IMG/VR virus record: IMGVR_UViG_3300032182_000187
Coordinates: 1 to 64,000 of that record
DNA: 64,000 nt
DNA from: a virus
Direction: 5' to 3' (one strand)
Shown: positions 39,101 to 49,237 of the stretch, in pieces
Numbering within the stretch: the stretch's first letter is position 1
Layout of the letters: each line of letters starts with the position of its first letter
Notes under the pieces: model-generated
What the model was told of the DNA's origin: nothing
The model's input: only the letters and a program-made list of their open reading frames with translations
Database searches by the model: none
Position numbers and translations under genes: made by a program

Positions 39101-42100
39101 AAAGGTTTGTTTCAGACCTTCAGATATCTGGATTGGTGGGGAAATATCAAGAATAGATGTACTCTTAATAGTTCTAGTATTACCCTTGATTCTGTCGAAT
39201 CCTCTTGCAACACGAACTCTGGGTGGTTCTTCGTAACCATAACCACCCTCAAGTAGAACCAGATCAATTACATTACCACCAGTGGCAATAACCTGCGCCT
39301 TAGCACCACCACCAGCATTTGTGGATGGAATAAACTCAACAATAGGTGGAGTAAAATACTGATACGCAGAAGATTGAATGAGGATGTCATTTTCAAAATA
39401 TAGAGTTAGATCCCTACGGTTCCAGTTTAACTTGGTGACAGAACCATTAGCATCAATTTCTGCAGTAATAGCAAGACCTTCACCTCTTACAATATCATTG
39501 TAATTAGTAGTTTTAATATTTGCGTAGATGTCCTGAGATAGGAACTCATTCTTATTAAACTGCTTAGATTTGACCTTTTCAGGAAGATCTAGGATTTCTC
39601 TATAATCTTTCTCACCATCAATACGAATTAAATCACCAGGGCTGAGGTTAGCATAGATAGAGGACTTGTTTAGATATGCTTGGTATCCTAGTTCAGTTCC
39701 TTTGATCCATGATGGAATATCTAGACCAAGCAGTGGATTTCCATCAGAATCGGTATCGAACTCAACCGATCTTATCTGTACAGGAATATTTCCAGGTCCA
39801 GGTAGGAATCCATTTTCAATCTGAAGTTCAGTTACAGCACCTGTTTTTGGATCACTGAAGATAAAATCTAGATCATCGGATCCATATTTAAGATCGAAGA
39901 AATATGGAGTATTGATTATGAGAGTTAATGTTCTATATGCTGTACCATCAATAACTTCGTCGTCAAATTCGACACGCTTGATTTTGCCAAGAGTATCATC
40001 TTTTTGATTTAATTTTACATCATTACCTTTTCTATTGATAAACCAGTTTTCTAGATCATTAAGATCGGAAGCAGCAGTAGCGTCTGAAAGAGCATTAGAG
40101 ATCTTAACCGTTGCTTCAGCAAGGAAGGTGTCTGGTTCGTAATCAAAGAAAGTTAGGGATTTTTCTTTATCTCTGCCATATAAGAGGAGAACATCAACTT
40201 TTTGTGGATAAAATGTTCCATCCTCTTCTTCATGATAGTTTAGAGGAGCACTGAATGTAATAGTTGGTCCTACGATATTATAAGACTTACCAGGAATTTG
40301 TAGAACCCCGTCTACAAAGACGACAGCATATTCTGGGGAATCAACTTTAACAACATCATTAGTAACTTCATCTCTAAGGAGGAATGGACCACCACCCTTA
40401 TACTTGATAGTTTGTTCATCAATTACAAGACGAGTATATGAACCTACGCTGTAGATAAAACACTTCTCAGCGATCTTGATGTCATCATCGCTTTCATACA
40501 ATTCACCATGACTAATAGGTGGTTCGGTAAATTGAATTTGGTCAGTTCTATTTGGATCTACAGATCTAATAATTGCATAAGAATTACCGAAAGGCACTTC
40601 CTCGTCCTTTCTTGCTCTCTGCAAAACGCCATTCAAGGTAACAATTAACTTTTCATTGGGAAGAGTTTTGACAATGCTACCATCTTCATTGTATAGATCA
40701 AACAAGAATTTAGTTCCATCAAATTGATCACTAATGTCTGCAATCTTTCTGATGTATTGTTCATTAAGATCGTCATCTTTAAATTTAATAGACAGGCAGT
40801 AGAACTTCTGTGCTACAACTTCTTGCCCTTCTGCTATCCTGATTCCAAGAGGAGGTTCTGTAAAGACAATTTTATTACCTTGAACAGTGAAAGATTCTCC
40901 AGGTTCTTGTAATACACCATCTATAGTGACAATCAAACCATTTTCACTATATGGAGCGTATGCAGTGCCAGCTCTTGGATCTATTAAGGTATAAATTGTA
41001 TCTCCATAGAGAACCCCACTATCTTCATTATAGTCGCCATTGAATGGTCTATCTAAGACCAATTCTTTAGCAACTGTCTCTCCTGTATCAAATGTATCAA
41101 CAGAAACAGAACCAATACCACGCTGGACATTAAGACCAGTAGAAAGTAGGATGCTCTGCTTAACAAATTTCTTAGTATCTACAACAGAGATGTTTTTGGG
41201 TTCTAGGTTAATAAAAGAATGTGTTTCAATAACTCTAGACTCTTGAGGCATTCTGGTCTGTGCCTCAGATTCAACCATCATCTCACCAAACAGTTGGAAT
41301 CCTGCTGGGTGAGTAGTTTCTCTAATTAAGTCTCTCCAAACTTCAATAGAAGTTTTAGATTTGACAACATAGGAATAATCCTGATAGAAGTAAGAATCTG
41401 CTAATTTCTGTGAGTTCTTACTGAGTTGACCTCTTTCAGAATTGAATCTACCAAGATTATCTGAATATGTTCTGAGATCTGGTGTGAAATCAGTTACAAT
41501 TTGTCTTACAATATTGGCGGTCTTGCCATCAAAATATCCCTGTATGGGTACATCATTTCTAAAGACGCCGACAACGTTTTCTAGTTTGAGAATATTGCTT
41601 CCACTTCTCCAACCATTCTTAGATACTCTACCTTTGGCAACAACTACACCATTGACAAACTGTTTAATCTCTTCTCCACTGTAAAATTCTGTAGATCCAA
41701 AATCTTTAAGTGCTAGTGCTAATGTAGAAGTAAATTCTGGTAAAGTAGTGTAGTCTGAAGTATATCCATAACCAGATCTGATGATCTTAGCATTCTTTGG
41801 AGTACCGATATTGTTACTAGTAAAGAACGCCGTTACGTCAGACTCAAATACCTTAATTTCTGCAAAGGTATAATCTTTACCACCATTACGTGTAATGATA
41901 GACTTGATCTTTCCATTTTCTAGAACACACTCAAATCTTGCTCCAACACCATCACCATTTGTTACAAATGCAACTGGTTTAGAATAGTTTGATCCTTGAT
42001 TAATGACACGAACTGATCCAATGCTACCATTACTAGTATCAACAACTGCCTCCAACTCCGCAAGATAATCGTTTGTTGGTAGAATTCCTCTGCAAATAGG

Positions 42101-45100
42101 AAGATCTGTATAGTTAGATCCAGTATCGATGATATTGAGTTTAGTAATACTACCAATGGCAAAAGCACCAGATGTGGTGTAAGAAATTGATCCAGAACCA
42201 TCATATTGTGGAACCGAGTTCAGTTCATATGCAAATCTATTGGCAGTAGAATAGATTACTCTATGCTCTCCTGCAAGTGGATCTTGAATTACTTTTAGGG
42301 AAGCACCCTCTGTATTAACATCTTCTGATGCTTTAATAAAGTAATAGTAATTGTTGAAATTTACAGGAACTTCATTTTCATATGTATTTGTACTGATGTT
42401 GGGACCAAATCCCAATTTTAGAGAAACAAAAGATCCAGGTGTTCCAGGTAAATTGGTACTTACAGATTTTTCAGAAGTCAATAAATTATAATTGACACTA
42501 GCAGAGAAATCCAAGAACGTATTGTTCATGGAAGAATGACTGGTATCAAAAATGTACTTGTAGTATTTCTGTACTTCAATCTCAGGATTTACCGTAAAAT
42601 TAATATTATCTGTACTGAACTCAAGTTTATATTGAGCAGGTTCAATTGATTTAATACGTACAAATTTGGAAGGAGCATTTTGATCAAAGAAAATGCTACT
42701 TTGCAAGAAAGTAATTGGAGATGCAGTTGTATATGAGAATGCTGTAATTAGAGTCTTAGTTTCTCTATCGTATGATACAACATATGGTTTATTGATGTCT
42801 GCACCTAATGGTTGATAGTTGACATCTAATTTATAGAAAGACTCTTCAATTTCAAGTGGTTGATTATTAAAATGATCGACTGCCTGAGTATTATTCTGAC
42901 CTCTTAAAACAGTTACAGTATTATTTTGGCGATCAACGCCAGTTACGGTTACAATTTCTGTGCCAATACGAAGTTTATCATCATTGGAGATATCTGTTGC
43001 AGATGATACATTAATAAGAGTTTCATCTGCTGCAAATCCGACATGATCAACAGAAACTGTTAATCTTGCCGAAGAAGTGGTGTCTACATTTCTGTTTAAG
43101 AAATTGTCCGCAACTGTTAGTACATCCCCTCTTCTGTAACCAGATCCTTTCTCAGTTAATTCAATAAAACTTACACGACCAAATCCGCCGCCAACATTAT
43201 ATACGGTAATATTTGCTCTAGCGTTGTTAGGATCTCCAGGTCTTCCAATATTAGTTCTTACTTTAGTCTGATCTTGGAAATATAATTCAACTCCAGTGTA
43301 CGTACCTTCTTGATAACCAGCACCACTATTCATGATCACAAATCTACCAACCCCAGTATCATTGATTCTGGAATTAATAACAATATCCTCAATTTGCACA
43401 GTTTGATACAAACGTTTTCTCACATAGTAAGTAGTTGTTGTTAAATTATCATCGGGGAAAATGTTGACGTTAATTTTATCACCAGATCCTAAATTATGAT
43501 TTTCGCTAGTTTGAATTAAACCAATATTATCTTTTATACTTACAATATCAATGTTCTCACTCAAGGAGTTTACAGAAATAACTTGTGATTTAGAAGTATC
43601 CTCAAGAACACTACTCTTTAAGGTATATCCACTATCATTAAAAAAGTCTCCAGAGGTAACTCTTACTTTAACAGAATTTTGCTTAAATGTACCATCTAAT
43701 ACAACACCAGAACCAAATGTCAAACCAGATTCATCATTTACCAAAGAGAGGATAGCACCTTCCGAATATGTGGCGTCACTAGAAAGTAGTAAATTAACAA
43801 CTCTAATTGTAGCAAAGATAGGTAGTGTAGGATCAAATTCTCCTTCAACTCTTCTAAGCACAACTCTATTGTTATTAACAACATCACCAATTACTTCACC
43901 TTGAATGATATCTCCTTCGACAGCTTGAATAACACGGTACTCGCCGTTAGGTGGTTCGAGAATAAGATCATTAACAACTTTTACGTCAGGAGAATTTGAC
44001 AACTCAAATGCACTAACAGTACGAGTATCTGTGATTAGTTCACTTTGAGTAATACCTTCACCTTGATATACAGTATCTCCAGCAAAGAAATACGCCGAAG
44101 TTACTGTGTCAATTACTACAGCATTAGTGCTTTCGGATTCTAAAGCAATTACTTCTTTGCCAGTAACTTCTGAAACTAGTGCTTTAGCGCCAGATCCACC
44201 CGTATTGGTGTTGTCTACAAAAACCTCTCCGCCAACAGAGAAATTTTCTACGGATTGATCTGTATAAATGGAATTTACATTACCCTTAATAACATCAGCA
44301 ATAGTTGCTAAGGTGTCAATACCATTAACATCTAGAGCATCGGATCTTAATCTTCGGACGTTCTTTGGAAGATCATCCTGAGTCATTTGGGAATTGTAGT
44401 TAGAATCTACTGGCAGAGAGTAGAAATTCTTACCGAGGATATATGGAAACTTAGGATCTCCACTAGAATCAATAGTTACGAAGTATGCATAAGTTCCTTG
44501 TGGATATTCTGGAGTGACACAGAATCTACCGTTGTTTTCATCAAGTTCAGTTTTTCCACTGTTAATGGTAGGAGTCCATTTCCAGTCATCAATAAAAGTA
44601 CCCACTTCATATCGATTAATATCTGGACCATCTGTGCGATTGTTTTGTAGCACATATCCGCTATTCATCCTAGTAATAGTCGATGTAGGATCTCCTGGTT
44701 CGGAATATCCGTAAGGACCATAAATGGGATTGCCATCATACGCCCAACCAATAATAGGTGAGTGTGTATATGGAGCAGAATTTTCCGCAAGAACATTATT
44801 ATTGTTATCACCAAGTCTGTATCTGAGGTTTCCTGGGTTGGCGACTACCGCATAATGCTTACCTCTTCCGCTATACTCATCAAAAGTTAAACCATGATTA
44901 TCATCTAGATCCGCTTGACGTAGTTTGTAGCGATCTTTTATCCATCTTTTGATCTTTGCTTCCGCAACTGCACCACTACCAACAGGGATAACATCTACAA
45001 TTAGACTATTTCTATCGTATAAACGTCCGCCATTGATCTTCTGACAGGAAGCAAGACGACCATCTGTAGTCAATACCGCCTCAAATTCCGCAAACGAACC

Positions 45101-47014
45101 TTTCCCAAGCGCATCAAAAATTCTGATCTGCGGAGGAGATGAGTAATATTCTCCAGGTTCCGTAACAATAATACTCGTAATCTCACCAGAAGTTACAATT
45201 GGTTTTACTTTTGCTCCTCTACCAGAGGTAATTGTGACATCGGGGTCGCTAGAGTATACATCTTCAATATCAACTCTAACACTTTGAACGACCTCTCCCG
45301 CCATAATAGCGGTTGCTTTATATGGTTCGTTATTAATTAGTACGAAAGGTGGGGATTGATAACCAACACCCTTGTTCTGTATAGTGAGGGTTTCAATCTT
45401 TCCGCTAGAAATTTCTTCTTCATCTCTGTAACCAACAGCAACAGAACCATCTAAGAAAATAGCAATGTCTCTTCTGCTAGTTTCGTAAATTTCTGTGGTG
45501 TTAGAAGGATATTTTCTTACTAACTTTAAAAATTTGCCATCTATTAAGTTGGTCGGAGAAGACTCTTTTAATAATGAATGATGTGGATAACCACTAGAAC
45601 AAATATAGAAATACTGGTCATCTTCATAGATTGCCGAAACATCGCTATTTAACTGACTGATTGCAGCGGATGCGGCAGCATTTAAAGGAGAAGATGCCTT
45701 TCTATAGTTCTCATTAACAAACCAATCAGAAGAGTCAATGGCAGGATGAATAGATTCAAATCCAGGTTTAGAAATCTGAACCTTGTCGCCACTATTAGAG
45801 TAAGGATTTGGGGAACTTGGGTTAATGTTGTAGACAAGACCCAGTGCTAACAGAGTAATAATACCATTTTCTGTTTCTGCAGTAATCCTATCTCCACTGT
45901 AAACTGGAGTACCTGCAATATGAGTAGTGTTTGGGTTTGATCTATCGGCAAGAATAAACTGAGTTACATTCTTGTCTTTGTACGTAAAAGTCTCGGTATT
46001 GATAACAAATGTTCCAGGAATTCCTTCCCATCCCGCAGTAGAACCAACATCTACTCTGTCATCAGTACCTGAAGCAACTGTAATGTTAGTTTTTAGTGTG
46101 GTTTGAGCAGCAATTTGAAATCTGCCGTTTACAGAACTGGGGGATAAGATAATTTCAAATACATCATTAGAACCACCATATCTAACTGCATCAACAACAG
46201 CAGATGCATAGTTATCTCCACTACGCTGTACAATTTTTCTACCAACTAAATTATCTGCCTGTCCAAAGAGGATCTTTGCTTTTAAACTGTAATTACTGAT
46301 CCAATCAGAAGTAGATGTTTTTAAAGTAAAGTCCTTTGGATTATATACCTCTGGAACATCCTCTTCATCTTTTGCTACAATAGCGTTGAAGATAAACTTA
46401 ATTGACTTATCAGTACCCTTAGACTTGTAGAAACTACTGATATTCTTAATCAGGGTTCTCTTGTCTACTTCACCCTTGAGATATTTCTCTGGGAAACCAC
46501 CTAGATACTGGGATTCAAAGTTCTTGACTAGAGCATATAAGAACAGGTTACTAATGTTGTAAACTTCATTGTTTACATAATGTGGTTCTGCTTGTGTCGT
46601 AACAAAGTTAGATTCTCCATAAAGATCACCTAATGTGGTGTTTCCACTAACACCTCTACTAACTTCTAAAAATTCTGTATCAGTTCTAGTTTTATAAAAA
46701 CAAATCTCGTTTCCAATTTTAATATATCCATTCTCTTCTGGAAATGAAGTTGCATCCTCGACGACGATGGTAGTCGCTGCATCTTGAACAAATTCTGCAA
46801 CTCTAGTATACTGTTTTAGTAAATTCTTTTCGTAAAAATTAATGTCACTGTATTTGGTGACATTCGCAATGATGTCTAGAGGTCCGCCTCTGTTTTCTAA
46901 ATGCTCGTAATATTTTTCTACAAATTTAGAGAAGTCCTGATATTCACTTGCGATGAAAGCAGGTAACTGACTCTCAATAAGAGTAGAAATATTCCTAGTC
47001 GTAACGGATGCCAT
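36110..47014 (-). CDS. Giant baseplate-associated structural protein with YHYH domain (3634 aa)
   Basis: A 3634-residue protein in the T4 gp7 position, after gp6. Start MASVTTRNISTLIESQLPAF and EYQDFSKFVEKYYEHLE are typical of the large cyanophage protein found there. A YHYH-type domain spans ~715-865: HYAVVANPG, IIGWAYDGNPIYGPYGY, NGRFCVTPEYPQGTYAYFVT and FPYILG. Several modules of the form IGxE...Y....RG..GT....H..GD recur, including both ends. GxGY modules are frequent. Residues ~2650-3400 are a long V/I/T/S-rich region with little sequence complexity. Likely wedge or fibre-connecting protein; T4 gp7 homology is not established. Confidence 0.82.
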   Translation of the reverse strand: MASVTTRNISTLIESQLPAFIASEYQDFSKFVEKYYEHLENRGGPLDIIANVTKYSDINFYEKNLLKQYTRVAEFVQDAATTIVVEDATSFPEENGYIKIGNEICFYKTRTDTEFLEVSRGVSGNTTLGDLYGESNFVTTQAEPHYVNNEVYNISNLFLYALVKNFESQYLGGFPEKYLKGEVDKRTLIKNISSFYKSKGTDKSIKFIFNAIVAKDEEDVPEVYNPKDFTLKTSTSDWISNYSLKAKILFGQADNLVGRKIVQRSGDNYASAVVDAVRYGGSNDVFEIILSPSSVNGRFQIAAQTTLKTNITVASGTDDRVDVGSTAGWEGIPGTFVINTETFTYKDKNVTQFILADRSNPNTTHIAGTPVYSGDRITAETENGIITLLALGLVYNINPSSPNPYSNSGDKVQISKPGFESIHPAIDSSDWFVNENYRKASSPLNAAASAAISQLNSDVSAIYEDDQYFYICSSGYPHHSLLKESSPTNLIDGKFLKLVRKYPSNTTEIYETSRRDIAIFLDGSVAVGYRDEEEISSGKIETLTIQNKGVGYQSPPFVLINNEPYKATAIMAGEVVQSVRVDIEDVYSSDPDVTITSGRGAKVKPIVTSGEITSIIVTEPGEYYSSPPQIRIFDALGKGSFAEFEAVLTTDGRLASCQKINGGRLYDRNSLIVDVIPVGSGAVAEAKIKRWIKDRYKLRQADLDDNHGLTFDEYSGRGKHYAVVANPGNLRYRLGDNNNNVLAENSAPYTHSPIIGWAYDGNPIYGPYGYSEPGDPTSTITRMNSGYVLQNNRTDGPDINRYEVGTFIDDWKWTPTINSGKTELDENNGRFCVTPEYPQGTYAYFVTIDSSGDPKFPYILGKNFYSLPVDSNYNSQMTQDDLPKNVRRLRSDALDVNGIDTLATIADVIKGNVNSIYTDQSVENFSVGGEVFVDNTNTGGSGAKALVSEVTGKEVIALESESTNAVVIDTVTSAYFFAGDTVYQGEGITQSELITDTRTVSAFELSNSPDVKVVNDLILEPPNGEYRVIQAVEGDIIQGEVIGDVVNNNRVVLRRVEGEFDPTLPIFATIRVVNLLLSSDATYSEGAILSLVNDESGLTFGSGVVLDGTFKQNSVKVRVTSGDFFNDSGYTLKSSVLEDTSKSQVISVNSLSENIDIVSIKDNIGLIQTSENHNLGSGDKINVNIFPDDNLTTTTYYVRKRLYQTVQIEDIVINSRINDTGVGRFVIMNSGAGYQEGTYTGVELYFQDQTKVRTNIGRPGDPNNARANITVYNVGGGFGRVSFIELTEKGSGYRRGDVLTVADNFLNRNVDTTSSARLTVSVDHVGFAADETLINVSSATDISNDDKLRIGTEIVTVTGVDRQNNTVTVLRGQNNTQAVDHFNNQPLEIEESFYKLDVNYQPLGADINKPYVVSYDRETKTLITAFSYTTASPITFLQSSIFFDQNAPSKFVRIKSIEPAQYKLEFSTDNINFTVNPEIEVQKYYKYIFDTSHSSMNNTFLDFSASVNYNLLTSEKSVSTNLPGTPGSFVSLKLGFGPNISTNTYENEVPVNFNNYYYFIKASEDVNTEGASLKVIQDPLAGEHRVIYSTANRFAYELNSVPQYDGSGSISYTTSGAFAIGSITKLNIIDTGSNYTDLPICRGILPTNDYLAELEAVVDTSNGSIGSVRVINQGSNYSKPVAFVTNGDGVGARFECVLENGKIKSIITRNGGKDYTFAEIKVFESDVTAFFTSNNIGTPKNAKIIRSGYGYTSDYTTLPEFTSTLALALKDFGSTEFYSGEEIKQFVNGVVVAKGRVSKNGWRSGSNILKLENVVGVFRNDVPIQGYFDGKTANIVRQIVTDFTPDLRTYSDNLGRFNSERGQLSKNSQKLADSYFYQDYSYVVKSKTSIEVWRDLIRETTHPAGFQLFGEMMVESEAQTRMPQESRVIETHSFINLEPKNISVVDTKKFVKQSILLSTGLNVQRGIGSVSVDTFDTGETVAKELVLDRPFNGDYNEDSGVLYGDTIYTLIDPRAGTAYAPYSENGLIVTIDGVLQEPGESFTVQGNKIVFTEPPLGIRIAEGQEVVAQKFYCLSIKFKDDDLNEQYIRKIADISDQFDGTKFLFDLYNEDGSIVKTLPNEKLIVTLNGVLQRARKDEEVPFGNSYAIIRSVDPNRTDQIQFTEPPISHGELYESDDDIKIAEKCFIYSVGSYTRLVIDEQTIKYKGGGPFLLRDEVTNDVVKVDSPEYAVVFVDGVLQIPGKSYNIVGPTITFSAPLNYHEEEDGTFYPQKVDVLLLYGRDKEKSLTFFDYEPDTFLAEATVKISNALSDATAASDLNDLENWFINRKGNDVKLNQKDDTLGKIKRVEFDDEVIDGTAYRTLTLIINTPYFFDLKYGSDDLDFIFSDPKTGAVTELQIENGFLPGPGNIPVQIRSVEFDTDSDGNPLLGLDIPSWIKGTELGYQAYLNKSSIYANLSPGDLIRIDGEKDYREILDLPEKVKSKQFNKNEFLSQDIYANIKTTNYNDIVRGEGLAITAEIDANGSVTKLNWNRRDLTLYFENDILIQSSAYQYFTPPIVEFIPSTNAGGGAKAQVIATGGNVIDLVLLEGGYGYEEPPRVRVARGFDRIKGNTRTIKSTSILDISPPIQISEGLKQTFATEIIITQTGEAGESLFIFVDLSAAVGNLDTTQQVTIIPAAAASIASMPPASIKESEVAFTGIEKSVSSSVKVVQPAEIDIIRDPIPFTGIQQIESTASVSDTTTQITTILPPTVISEAVHQLDTASINDVGAFLDAPVDLDDNIIFVPDTRRFPKASRLLIGKEIVTYTKTKQDRFMYVERGTFGTEPQTHNAGDYLRHLPELISVVPIGNIEVFSIETSVRVQETQTQATTVTATSFSDVKSVSELEVTTQVERDTQVEHKIEGFFVSEEVIIIPPEFVTPTITTIHNSKSEVKSIIPPAGVEGAVSSGLVTLEDTTLRIVNTFDLGINYDIIVSKQIVSETDYDFSSVTSLKTTVTKTVNSQDQFINVVQRELDFTEVNHSVVIDSKVNDIDSITSILPGVEKLNPFIVSTYATSESNVKAFTTEWKETVQLTQRGAIEDNVSLINVTSDVPTLNVEVLQIETLTEIQKITHTRVTLSEREEVLEALTSASVVGVEVTGVGVEGIVSSARIDTNAIRESLKVLRLDINHELVISTEVVRDPFETDYQQTVTSNFFRVEYEATVVQGGVNIYTDPSVKTVSSQHIIKPQVDVVSDSLLTTTIQSINKQVTIQPAASVAQVDTEYGITRVFYFNAPPLELATIEQVTIANVDRQIAVGTIVEESAETILSSQISVVTNDLSAISSNIVTSTHETNHSVANTVTYDVDTTITAFSTSITDKVDTLETTSSLVTVSKTAEIPAFFTIEPTISSRLTATSTNIVATTRPDEIQHTISITSGLADEQDQQGASREIDYEIGILDFFTELYVLPPKIKTRDQGEFDLNDPINEVFTREQGTILVLNANRERDAFYDGYTVGNAGFTMTGFENNLLIDTGALGVSGDIDTITRMFPDMTIEDFTERHSSSVTMTGERFNMGIPTINEVGSVLSASITNETSLDINNAGPFPDSGVILIGTELIRYTSKSGNTLQDLTRGYEGTTPTAHSAGDYVRTFGSSS

Positions 47015-47019
47015 TTAGA

Positions 47020-48813
47020 TTACTCTTTGTATGCAGTGAACTTACTTTGGGACATATCAACGTCCAGATAAACCTCTCTTAAGGCATTGATGTCATTACT
47101 TAAAGGACGTACTCTAATAGAAATCTTATTATCTTCAGACGATCCTTTAATAATAGTCAAGTCAGTTAGGACAACTTCACCCTCATCATACTTCACATAA
47201 CCAGCGTTGTCATTCAACACTAGTTTTAATCCATTAAATTCATCTATTCTATATAGGACGATTCTGCCATCCCTATCTTCAAAATACACGGTGTAGTCTG
47301 GGTACTCGGAGATTCTGAACCCCGTAGATTGGACTGTAGGTCCTTCACATGCCTCATAGAAAGCATTTTGAAAACAAACTTCATAATACGTATTAGAATT
47401 GATGAAAGGATAGAAATCCTTTCTCATCATCACTGTAGTCTGGTTTGAGTTGATTGCTCTGTCTGCATCATCAATTACACCAACAAATTTACTGTATCTA
47501 AATTTACCATTAAATTTTTCAGTATCAGAAATCTCAATATACTCCTCAATAGAATTTCTAACTTTGCTAATAATTTCTTCTGATAGTAGAGTAGTTCTCT
47601 GCCCATCAAAGAAAACTTTAGAAGTTAACTCAACATACAAGATAGATGGGTCTACGATGTCTGCAATAACAGATCCGACCATGTATTTCTTCAGTTCTTC
47701 CTTGATTTCGCTTTTAACGAAAGAAGAAAGTAAATCACTGTTAGATGGTTTGACAACAATCTTTACTTTACCATATTCAGGTGGTTGCTCTTGCTCACCA
47801 CCATATGTGATGATGTCTGCAACCGCAGGGTAGATATTTCTAACGATAGCAGCATAGTCCTGAGCGGTCACTGCACGGTTCTGTGTGCCGTAAAAGCGTG
47901 GAGCGTTGTACTTGATCTTATCAATGCTTTCAACCGCCTCTCCGCCCGTTGCAGGGGTCACTGAGGTGATTGTGGTGCTCAACTGGTAAGCGTTACCGTC
48001 TTTATCGTCAATTACACCATTGAAGACAAAAGTTTTTGCTCCGTTTGTCGCAGGACCATTAGAAACAAGATACTGGACCTCAACAAACTGTCCGTTTTCT
48101 AGTTTCTTACCTAGAACACCGTCACCAAAGAAAAGTTCATAATTCTCATCTTCAATTTCATTGATGAAGTATGCATTACTCTGGGAGTTGATATCTAAGA
48201 TATTCGCTGCTGGTTTAAAATACTCGAATGCAGTCGATCCTTGCTGTGGATATACCTTGACTCTCATTCTAGCAGTATCTACACCCTGGTTCTGGATTAG
48301 GTAACGTGTAGATTTGAGTGCTGTGTTGATAACGTAAGAATTTGTAATAAGAGATCCTTCATAGACCTCAACGTTCTGGAAAGTCGCAACACCGTTCGAT
48401 ACAGGTGCAGATACGTCATCAATCAGGGTATACTGGTACAATGTGCCGTCAAAGACCGTTGTGAAGGCGCTACCTGCCCTTAGAAGAGCGACGGAAGGTG
48501 CCGAGGCACTGAATGTAGCATTGAAGGTTACAAACGCCTTAGGGGCGCTTACAGACTTAGGTGTGTATCCTAGTTGCTTAGCGATTGAAACTACATTGTC
48601 TCTTAGACTTGCAGAGTCCAAGAACAACTCGTTAACAACTAGATTAGTGTTAAATGCTGTATAATAGGTGTTATAAGCAAGAACGTCCAGCAGGACACTC
48701 CAGGTAGATCCTTCAAAATCATAATCAGTGAAATCAGTCTGTGCCCTCAAGTAATCCTTGAGTGCTAACTTGATATCATTGAAATCTAAGTTTGAGACTT
48801 GTGCGTACGGCAT
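47020..48813 (-). CDS. 6: gp6-like baseplate wedge protein (baseplate J family)
   Basis: A 597-residue protein with the gp6/baseplate-J pattern: MPYAQVSNLDFNDIKLALKD, FEGSTWSVLLDVLAYNTYYT, ELFLDSASLRDNVVSIAKQL, then YELFFGDGVLGKKLENG (~200-230), AVTAQDYAAIVRNIYP (~305-325) and a C-terminal gp6 domain. gp6 dimers form the ring of the T4 inner baseplate. Length is close to T4 gp6 (660). It starts right after gp25 ends, as in T4-like order, and is followed 5 nt later by the giant gene. Confidence 0.92.
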   Translation of the reverse strand: MPYAQVSNLDFNDIKLALKDYLRAQTDFTDYDFEGSTWSVLLDVLAYNTYYTAFNTNLVVNELFLDSASLRDNVVSIAKQLGYTPKSVSAPKAFVTFNATFSASAPSVALLRAGSAFTTVFDGTLYQYTLIDDVSAPVSNGVATFQNVEVYEGSLITNSYVINTALKSTRYLIQNQGVDTARMRVKVYPQQGSTAFEYFKPAANILDINSQSNAYFINEIEDENYELFFGDGVLGKKLENGQFVEVQYLVSNGPATNGAKTFVFNGVIDDKDGNAYQLSTTITSVTPATGGEAVESIDKIKYNAPRFYGTQNRAVTAQDYAAIVRNIYPAVADIITYGGEQEQPPEYGKVKIVVKPSNSDLLSSFVKSEIKEELKKYMVGSVIADIVDPSILYVELTSKVFFDGQRTTLLSEEIISKVRNSIEEYIEISDTEKFNGKFRYSKFVGVIDDADRAINSNQTTVMMRKDFYPFINSNTYYEVCFQNAFYEACEGPTVQSTGFRISEYPDYTVYFEDRDGRIVLYRIDEFNGLKLVLNDNAGYVKYDEGEVVLTDLTIIKGSSEDNKISIRVRPLSNDINALREVYLDVDMSQSKFTAYKE

Positions 48814-49206
48814 TTATCGTGATCTCTCCAAGAAGAATTCTACGTTTAGTGGTAAATCATCACGACCAATAACTTCAAATTCAAGACTTACTTCAAAACC
48901 ATTGTCATCATAGTTGGGGACTACTCTTAGAGACTCGATACGAATTCTTGGTTCGTACTCCTCTAATGTTCTAGTAATCTCAGCTTTGACTAACGCAGCA
49001 GTACCATAATCTAAGGGTTCAAACAGTAAATTGGTGATTCCAGACCCAATTTCAGAATTAAAAAGTCTCTCTCCACGATTGGTCAATAATAAGTTGACAA
49101 CCGCCTGCTTAATAGCAGCATCCCCCTTTACCACGACTAGATCGTCGGTAACGGGATGTGCCTTGAAAGTAATTGAGAGATCTTTAAAAGTCTGAAATTG
49201 TGGCAC
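48814..49206 (-). CDS. 25: gp25-like baseplate wedge protein
   Basis: About 130 residues of the GPW/gp25 family: QFQTFKDLSITFKAHPVTDD, the conserved AIKQAVVNLLLTNRGERLFN with its glycine-arginine turn, and SGITNLLFEPLD. gp25 joins wedges to the sheath initiator in T4-like baseplates. I took the GTG at 49206 (Met-Pro-Gln-Phe) since the longer in-frame start is a TTG at 49215. The downstream gp6 start abuts the stop. A CTAAATA at 49228-49234 lies just upstream. Confidence 0.88.
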   Translation of the reverse strand: MPQFQTFKDLSITFKAHPVTDDLVVVKGDAAIKQAVVNLLLTNRGERLFNSEIGSGITNLLFEPLDYGTAALVKAEITRTLEEYEPRIRIESLRVVPNYDDNGFEVSLEFEVIGRDDLPLNVEFFLERSR

Positions 49207-49227
49207 TGGACACAAAACGTTTCTTAT

Positions 49228-49235
49228 TATTTAGT
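49228..49235 (-). promoter_or_regulatory. Possible late promoter ACTAAATA before gp25
   Basis: The minus strand reads GGACTAAATAATAAG about 22 nt before the GTG of gp25, in the short gap after the 57-aa gene. Confidence 0.4.
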
Positions 49236-49237
49236 CC

